Of a stretch of DNA of 64,000 nt, positions 59,482-64,000 are shown piece after piece. The notes beneath the pieces were generated by a model. The model was not told the origin of the DNA. It did not search any database and saw only the letters and a list, made by a program, of their open reading frames with translations. A program made the position numbers and the translations under genes. This stretch comes from an uncultured Lachnospiraceae bacterium (lineage in GTDB: Bacteria; Bacillota; Clostridia; Lachnospirales; Lachnospiraceae), in contig CAJUGJ010000015.1 in assembly GCA_910586015.1 (NCBI GenBank), forward strand, positions 29,801-93,800. The letters run 5' to 3'. Every line of letters starts with the position of its first letter. Position 1 is the stretch's first letter.

Positions 59482-60418
59482 TTCTACAGTCCCTTCTCCA
59501 ATACTCTAAGGTATCTTGTATTGTCTGCTTTAGTGATATTTGTGGTATCCAGCCAGTTGTTTTTGTAAGCTTATGTATATCTGCTTCTATCTCAGGCATA
59601 TCCACAGGACGAAATTTATTTTTATCGATCTGAACTTGAATAGGTACAACAGTCAGTGCAAGAATCTGATCTAAAATTTCTTGAATAGAAATGCTTTGGC
59701 CACTTCCTACGTTGTAAGTTTCTCCTGATTTTCCTGTTTTGCTAAGTAAACTATATGCCCTTACTACATCTCTGACATCTGTAAAATCCCTTTTTGCACT
59801 TAAATTTCCTACAAAAATAACTGGTTTTTGCTGTCCATTTTCTATTTTTGCAACTTGTCTGCAAAAATCAGCAGTGACAAAAGTTTCTGCCTGTTTTGGC
59901 CCTAAGTGGTTAAATGCTCTAATATTTAAAATATCCATTTTATAGGCTTGTGCATAAATCGTTCCAATGATATTTTGACATAGTTTTGTAACAGCATAGA
60001 TATTGTTAGGACTTGTCTGATTATCTTCTTTAACAGGAAGATCTTCTTTTTTAATTAATCCATATTCTTCCGAAGAGCCAATTAAGAGAAGTCTGGGATT
60101 GATTTTTAAATCTCTTACTGCATCTAAAAGATGAATGGTTCCTTTTATATTAATATCTACTGTAGTAGCCGGCTGTTTCCAAGATACTGCAACCGAAGAT
60201 TGTGCTGCCAGATGAAAGATACAGTCTGGTAAAACATTTTTTAATACAAAATGAATCTGCTCAGGAACTAATAGATCCATATTATAGACTTTTCCATCAA
60301 ATCCTTTTACCTGTTCTTTCTCTGTCTTTGTAATAATCACATCATATCCATCTTGTTTTAAGCGTTCTGCTAAATAACCACCAACAAATCCTGCTCCTCC
60401 GATAATGAGTGCTTTCAT
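59462..60418 (-). CDS. rmd: GDP-4-dehydro-6-deoxy-D-mannose reductase
   Basis: A 318-residue extended SDR enzyme reducing the Gmd product to GDP-D-rhamnose. NAD(P) motif GGAGFVGGYLAE, the active-site region SSEEYG with Tyr-x3-Lys in YAVTKLC, and the Rmd-type stretch RAFNHLGPKQAETFVTADF with KRDFTDVRDVVRAY are present. These fit Rmd of Aneurinibacillus and Pseudomonas better than GDP-fucose synthase. It overlaps gmd by four bases (ATGA), and the two enzymes act in series. Confidence 0.9.
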   Translation of the reverse strand: MKALIIGGAGFVGGYLAERLKQDGYDVIITKTEKEQVKGFDGKVYNMDLLVPEQIHFVLKNVLPDCIFHLAAQSSVAVSWKQPATTVDINIKGTIHLLDAVRDLKINPRLLLIGSSEEYGLIKKEDLPVKEDNQTSPNNIYAVTKLCQNIIGTIYAQAYKMDILNIRAFNHLGPKQAETFVTADFCRQVAKIENGQQKPVIFVGNLSAKRDFTDVRDVVRAYSLLSKTGKSGETYNVGSGQSISIQEILDQILALTVVPIQVQIDKNKFRPVDMPEIEADIHKLTKTTGWIPQISLKQTIQDTLEYWRRDCRNARQKL

Positions 60419-61449
60419 GATATCTGTTTCTCTCTTTGTTCTTTTTGTGCTAATATCAGATCATTTGCTACCATACGTTCTACTAATTCTTCAAAAGAAA
60501 TTTCTCTTCTCCAACCTAATTTTTCTTCTGCTTTTTTAGGATTTCCAATGAGAAGTTCTACTTCTGCTGGTCTAAAATATTTTGGATTGATTCGAACAAC
60601 ACATTTTCCTGTAGAAGAATCTACTGCTGTTTCCTCAATTCCAGAACCTTTCCATATTAAGTTGATTCCTGCCTTTAAAAATGCTGTTGTTACAAATTCA
60701 CGAACTGTTCTAGTTTCATTTGTTGCTATAACATAATCCTCTGGATTATCTTGTTGTAACATTAACCACATTGCTCGAACATAATCCTTTGAATGTCCCC
60801 AATCTCTTTTGGCATCTAAATTTCCAAGTTCTACATATTCTTGTATTCCAAGTTTAATTTTAGCGACTGCATTAGTAATCTTTCTTGTTACAAACTCCAA
60901 TCCTCTTCGTTCACTTTCATGATTAAATAAAATACCACTACAAGCATACATACCATAACTTTCTCTATAATTTTTCGTAATCCAATGTCCATATAATTTT
61001 GCAACACCATAGGGACTTCTAGGATAAAATGGAGTAGATTCTTGTTGTGGGATCTCTTGCACTTTTCCAAACATTTCTGAAGTTGATGCCTGATAAAATC
61101 TTGCGTCTGGTTTACTTATTCGAATTGCTTCTAGTAAATTTACAACACCATTTGCATCAATCTGTGCAGTTTCAAGTGGAGTATCCCAAGAAGCAGCTAC
61201 AAAAGATTGTGCTGCCAGATTATAGACTTCATCTGCCTGAGATTTTTTTACTGCTTGAGCTAAAGATACGAAATCTGTCATATCTGCATAGAGAAATTGG
61301 ATTTCTTTTTTGAGATGTTCTACGTTTCCATATGTCATCTGTGCTTTTCTTCTTACAATTCCAAAAACTTCATATCCTTGTTTTAGTAATAACTCTGCCA
61401 GATAAGAGCCATCCTGTCCTGTAATTCCTGTAATCAATGCCCGTTTCAT
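60415..61449 (-). CDS. gmd: GDP-mannose 4,6-dehydratase
   Basis: A 344-residue SDR dehydratase turning GDP-mannose into GDP-4-dehydro-6-deoxymannose. The motifs are ITGITGQDGSYLAELL, the Thr/Glu catalytic region STSEMFG, Tyr-x3-Lys in YGVAKLYGHW, and LFNHESERRGLEFVTRK. Of three in-frame ATGs the one at 61449 has the best ribosome site (GAGGAAG, nine bases) and the normal N-terminus. It precedes rmd with a four-base overlap. Confidence 0.95.
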   Translation of the reverse strand: MKRALITGITGQDGSYLAELLLKQGYEVFGIVRRKAQMTYGNVEHLKKEIQFLYADMTDFVSLAQAVKKSQADEVYNLAAQSFVAASWDTPLETAQIDANGVVNLLEAIRISKPDARFYQASTSEMFGKVQEIPQQESTPFYPRSPYGVAKLYGHWITKNYRESYGMYACSGILFNHESERRGLEFVTRKITNAVAKIKLGIQEYVELGNLDAKRDWGHSKDYVRAMWLMLQQDNPEDYVIATNETRTVREFVTTAFLKAGINLIWKGSGIEETAVDSSTGKCVVRINPKYFRPAEVELLIGNPKKAEEKLGWRREISFEELVERMVANDLILAQKEQREKQIS

Positions 61450-61480
61450 ACTTTTCATCTTCCTCATTTCCTGTTTTTCA

Positions 61481-62602
61481 TTATCTTTTGTTATTTCTTA
61501 TAGTAATTTCTTCATATAATTTTTTAATTCTATATAACATTTCTTCTTCCCTAAACTTTGTTTCTATCCGCCTTTTTGCTTCCCTTCCCATTGCTAATCG
61601 TTGTTGTGGATGGTTCTTCATCCAGTTTAGTGCTTTAGTAAGTGCAACTGTATTTTGGGGTGGTACTGTTAATCCTGTCTTTCCATCTAAACTGACATAG
61701 GGAACTCCACTTTGTAGACTGGTATTAATAACAGGCTTACCAAATGCCATTGCCTCTAATTGCACTAATCCAAATGCTTCACTTTTTACAACAGAGGGCA
61801 AAACAAAAACATCACAAGAGGCATATTCTTGAAATAACCTTTCATCTTCCATCTGTCCAAGAAAAAAAACTCGGTTTTCTAAATGTAGCCTTTTTGTTTG
61901 TTTTTGTAGAGATGCTTTTAATGGTCCTTCCCCAACAATCGTTAGTATTATTTCTTTTGTCTTTGCCAAAGCCTCTAATAAAATTTCACAGCCTTTGTAA
62001 TATACTAAACGACCTACAAATAATACCCGTAGGGGATGTGCATTTCTTTCTTCCTTATATGATTTTGTAGCATAAAGAACTTCTTTTTTTATCCCATAGG
62101 GAATTACAATACATCGATCCTTATACTTCCAGAGAATATCTGAATTATCAATCTGTTCTTTTGTTGCTACAATAATCGCCTGTGCCTGTTTTAAAAAAAA
62201 AGAACATAGTGGTCGGTAAAATAACATCCATCTTTTTTGTCTTACAATATCACTATGCCACCATATCACTAGATTTTTTTTTGACTTTCCTGCTAGTAAA
62301 TATGCTAAATCTGCTAATGGAAATGGCATATGAACTTGAACGATATCCACCTGTTTAGACAATTTTTTATAATCTCGTAAAAACTGAAGAGATAATGGCA
62401 TAGAGTTTACTTTCCAACGACTTGCACAGCGTCGAACATTTACTCCAAAAATACATTCCTCTATCGTTTGATTTATTTTGTCCTGACAGACTAATACTTT
62501 TATCTGCATTACATCTTTTAGCCCCTCTGAAATCTGACGTACTACTGTTTCAATTCCTCCAGTTGCTGGAGCATAAAGTTTATTCACCTGTAATACCTTT
62601 AT
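61481..62602 (-). CDS. GT4 glycosyltransferase, first gene of the operon, start apparently ATA
   Basis: A glycosyltransferase of the GT4 family (NKLYAPATGGIETVVRQISEGL near the N-terminus; KSEAFGLVQLEAMAFGKPV as the E-x7-E motif). It probably begins the chain. A GTG at 62587 is a possible start, but it cuts off the first beta strand. The frame upstream reads KVLQVNKLYAP, a normal GT4 start, preceded by an ATA codon (62602-62600) seven bases after GAAAGG. No ATG, GTG or TTG is in frame further up before a stop at 62647-62645. So either the GTG is used with a shortened first strand, or the start is ATA. It is read from the promoter at 62678-62706. Confidence 0.88.
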   Translation of the reverse strand: MKVLQVNKLYAPATGGIETVVRQISEGLKDVMQIKVLVCQDKINQTIEECIFGVNVRRCASRWKVNSMPLSLQFLRDYKKLSKQVDIVQVHMPFPLADLAYLLAGKSKKNLVIWWHSDIVRQKRWMLFYRPLCSFFLKQAQAIIVATKEQIDNSDILWKYKDRCIVIPYGIKKEVLYATKSYKEERNAHPLRVLFVGRLVYYKGCEILLEALAKTKEIILTIVGEGPLKASLQKQTKRLHLENRVFFLGQMEDERLFQEYASCDVFVLPSVVKSEAFGLVQLEAMAFGKPVINTSLQSGVPYVSLDGKTGLTVPPQNTVALTKALNWMKNHPQQRLAMGREAKRRIETKFREEEMLYRIKKLYEEITIRNNKR

Positions 62603-62677
62603 CTTCTTGCCTTTCTTTTTAATATACAGAAAATCACCTTCTATTTATAATTATAACTCATCTAATTTATAAAATTT

Positions 62678-62706
62678 AATATAACATAGCTTTTATAAAA
62701 AATCAA
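62678..62706 (-). promoter_or_regulatory. Promoter of the polysaccharide operon
   Basis: TTGATT (62706-62701), 17-base spacer, TATATT (62683-62678) on the minus strand, about 75 bases before the first glycosyltransferase gene. The gap from 62603 to 62746 shows nothing else. Confidence 0.65.
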
Positions 62707-62746
62707 GAAATTTTTCCTTTTCTGTATATTCTGCAAACTTTATGTT

Positions 62747-63856
62747 CTAATTTTTATATTTTTGAATAATTGTTTTCATATCTGTCCATTTTTTCTCTAT
62801 ATCTGCAACTAAGGCAAGTTGAGTGCGACAGCGATCCAGATTATGTTCTTTTTTACTGACATGAAAATAGATATCTCCTTCCAAATAATCAGTCAAAAAA
62901 CGCATACCACATTCTAAAGTCATCATTTTAGCTCCATAGGGAAGTAATTCTATTTCTACTTCTTTCAAACAACCTTTGCTTCCTTCTAAAAAACCCTTTG
63001 TATATATCTCAAAAAGAGGCAGAGATAAAGACACTTTAGACAAATCTTTTTCATCTTCCTTAGCTGTATTTGCTCCAAATCGAATAGAATCTCCATAATC
63101 AAAAATGGAAAATCCGGGCATAATAGTATCTAAATCAATAATACATAGTGCTTGTCTTGTAGTATCATCAATCATAATATTATTAAGTTTCGTGTCATTA
63201 TGACTTACACGCAGAGGAAGTTTGCCTTGTTTTTGTAGACTGAGTGCTAAACTCATTTCCTTTTCTCGTTCTCTGATAAAATGAATTTCTTTCTGAACCT
63301 GACTTGCTCTTCCCATCACATCCTTTTCTACCACATTCTGAAAAGTTACAAATCGAGCTGGTGTATTATGAAAATTAGGGATAGTTTCTACTAACTCATC
63401 TGCTGGAAAATTTTCCAAAAGACATTGAAACTTTCCAAAGGCTTTCCCAACTTGATAAAAGTCTTCTGGCTTTTCTACTTTGTTATAGCAAGTGGCATGA
63501 GAAATAAAAAGATAAACTCTCCAATAATATCCCTCACTATCTTGATAATAGTTCTTCCCATTCTTTGTAGGAATGAGATTTAGAGTTTCTCTGTCAGGGT
63601 TTCCGTGATTTTCAATAATCTGATGGCGTAGAAACAAAGTTACTTTTTTTATATTTTGCATCAGTCCCTCAATATCCTTAAAAACAATATGGTTTATCTG
63701 CTGCAAAATATAAGAATACTCCTGTCCATTCTCCTCACAGATAAGAAAAAATGTATGGTTAATATGTCCGCTTCCATAGACCCTACAACTTTTTATTTGT
63801 CCTTTTAATGCAAAGGCATTTGCTGCTTTTAGAATCTGTTCTTTGCTATGATTCAT
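62747..63856 (-). CDS. NahK-like aminoglycoside-phosphotransferase-fold sugar kinase
   Basis: A 369-residue kinase of the APH fold. The catalytic loop is VSHNDTKLNNIMID (Asp and Asn) and the metal-binding Asp is in IIDLDTIMPGFSIFDYGD. The overall pattern (LQQINHIVFKD, RVYLFISHATCY) matches N-acetylhexosamine 1-kinase NahK and related uncharacterised gut proteins. It probably phosphorylates a sugar for the lacto-N-biose or nucleotide-sugar pathways; the substrate is not certain. It lies upstream of the polysaccharide operon promoter, so it may be separate from it. Confidence 0.82.
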   Translation of the reverse strand: MNHSKEQILKAANAFALKGQIKSCRVYGSGHINHTFFLICEENGQEYSYILQQINHIVFKDIEGLMQNIKKVTLFLRHQIIENHGNPDRETLNLIPTKNGKNYYQDSEGYYWRVYLFISHATCYNKVEKPEDFYQVGKAFGKFQCLLENFPADELVETIPNFHNTPARFVTFQNVVEKDVMGRASQVQKEIHFIREREKEMSLALSLQKQGKLPLRVSHNDTKLNNIMIDDTTRQALCIIDLDTIMPGFSIFDYGDSIRFGANTAKEDEKDLSKVSLSLPLFEIYTKGFLEGSKGCLKEVEIELLPYGAKMMTLECGMRFLTDYLEGDIYFHVSKKEHNLDRCRTQLALVADIEKKWTDMKTIIQKYKN

Positions 63857-63902
63857 GCCAATTCTCCCGTAATTATCTATATTTATATAAGTTTAAAAAA
63901 AA

Positions 63903-63937
63903 AGCGAACGATTGGTACAATGTACTAATCGTTCGCT
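63903..63937. terminator. Strong terminator after tRNA-Met
   Basis: AGCGAACGATTGGTACA pairs with TGTACTAATCGTTCGCT (one G-T pair), a nearly perfect 17-base-pair stem flanked by A and T runs on both sides. It ends the tRNA transcript read on the minus strand. Confidence 0.93.
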
Positions 63938-63945
63938 TTTTTAAG

Positions 63946-64000
63946 TAGCGAAGGGGGGATTTGAACCCTCGACACTACGGGTATGAACCGTATGCTCTAG
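63946..64000 (-). tRNA. tRNA-Met (anticodon CAT), partial
   Basis: The 3' 55 bases are present: anticodon arm TACGG-TTCATAC-CCGTA, variable loop, T arm GAGGG-TTCAAAT-CCCCC and acceptor strand CTTCGCT with discriminator A. The 5' part lies beyond the window. The anticodon stem does not have the three G-C pairs of an initiator, so it is an elongator tRNA-Met (or a lysidine tRNA-Ile). The T stem has an A-C mismatch. CCA is not encoded. Confidence 0.9.

Noticed and set aside
59462..60418. GDP-L-fucose synthase
   Set aside because: The sequence pattern (RAFNHLGPKQ, KRDFTDVRDVVRAY) fits GDP-4-dehydro-6-deoxy-mannose reductase (Rmd) better, and no epimerase signature is seen.
63951..63960. G6 run near the window end
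   Set aside because: It is part of the T stem and acceptor of tRNA-Met.
1..64000. CRISPR array, rRNA operon, prophage or intact insertion sequence
   Set aside because: No regularly spaced repeats, rRNA sequence, phage structural genes, integrase or transposase were seen in the window.

Overview
The window is a low-GC Gram-positive chromosome segment. Gene content and order point to a spore-forming member of the Lachnospiraceae (class Clostridia). The signs are a CIRCE-controlled groESL operon, a cysE-cysS-mrnC-rlmB-yacP-sigH block as in Firmicutes, a T-box leader before cysE, SleB-like and SleL-like spore-cortex enzymes, and the DUF6062/DUF2225/DUF5696 families seen in gut Clostridia. Almost all genes lie on the minus strand.

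Layout. (1) 1-2300: groES-groEL under a CIRCE operator. (2) 2400-20400: an arabinan/arabinoside utilisation locus. It holds araA, two GH43 enzymes, two solute-binding proteins, four MalF/MalG-type permeases with no ATPase, a DUF5696 protein, an NHL-propeller/TPR/Yip1-type membrane fusion, and a divergent ArsR-type regulator. Twelve-base direct repeats overlap the main promoter. (3) 20400-31700: housekeeping and spore-related genes (DUF6062, DUF2225, glnS, sleB-like, DUF3810, pepF, sleL-like, an XRE regulator) and a surface-type protein gene broken by an 8-bp tandem duplication. (4) 31800-38600: tRNA-Thr, sigH, yacP, rlmB, mrnC, cysS, cysE with its T-box leader, and yitT behind a leader peptide and attenuator-like terminator. 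(5) 38700-40620: a decayed mobile-element island with a KTR zinc-ribbon remnant, a membrane protein, a broken holin-like gene and a compact type I toxin-antitoxin locus whose 32-residue toxin is easy to overlook. (6) 40625-63860: ispF, a hydrolase, and a surface-polysaccharide operon of about 20 kb. The operon makes GDP-mannose (manC) and GDP-D-rhamnose (gmd, rmd), exports a glycan through a Wzm/Wzt-type ABC transporter, and carries many glycosyltransferases plus an MBOAT/AlgX-like O-acylation pair. A NahK-like sugar kinase and a tRNA-Met end the window.

The most striking signal is three poly-G tracts (G9, G10, G9 on the coding strand) within 3.5 kb of the polysaccharide operon. Two lie inside genes that are in frame here (a GT2 glycosyltransferase and the AlgX-like protein). 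One lies in an intergenic leader. This is the pattern expected of slipped-strand phase variation of a surface glycan. Other unusual signals are two genes whose expected start codon reads ATA, a complete type I toxin-antitoxin architecture, a probable translation-coupled attenuator before yitT, and an operator repeat placed exactly between the -35 and -10 boxes of the arabinan-locus promoter.
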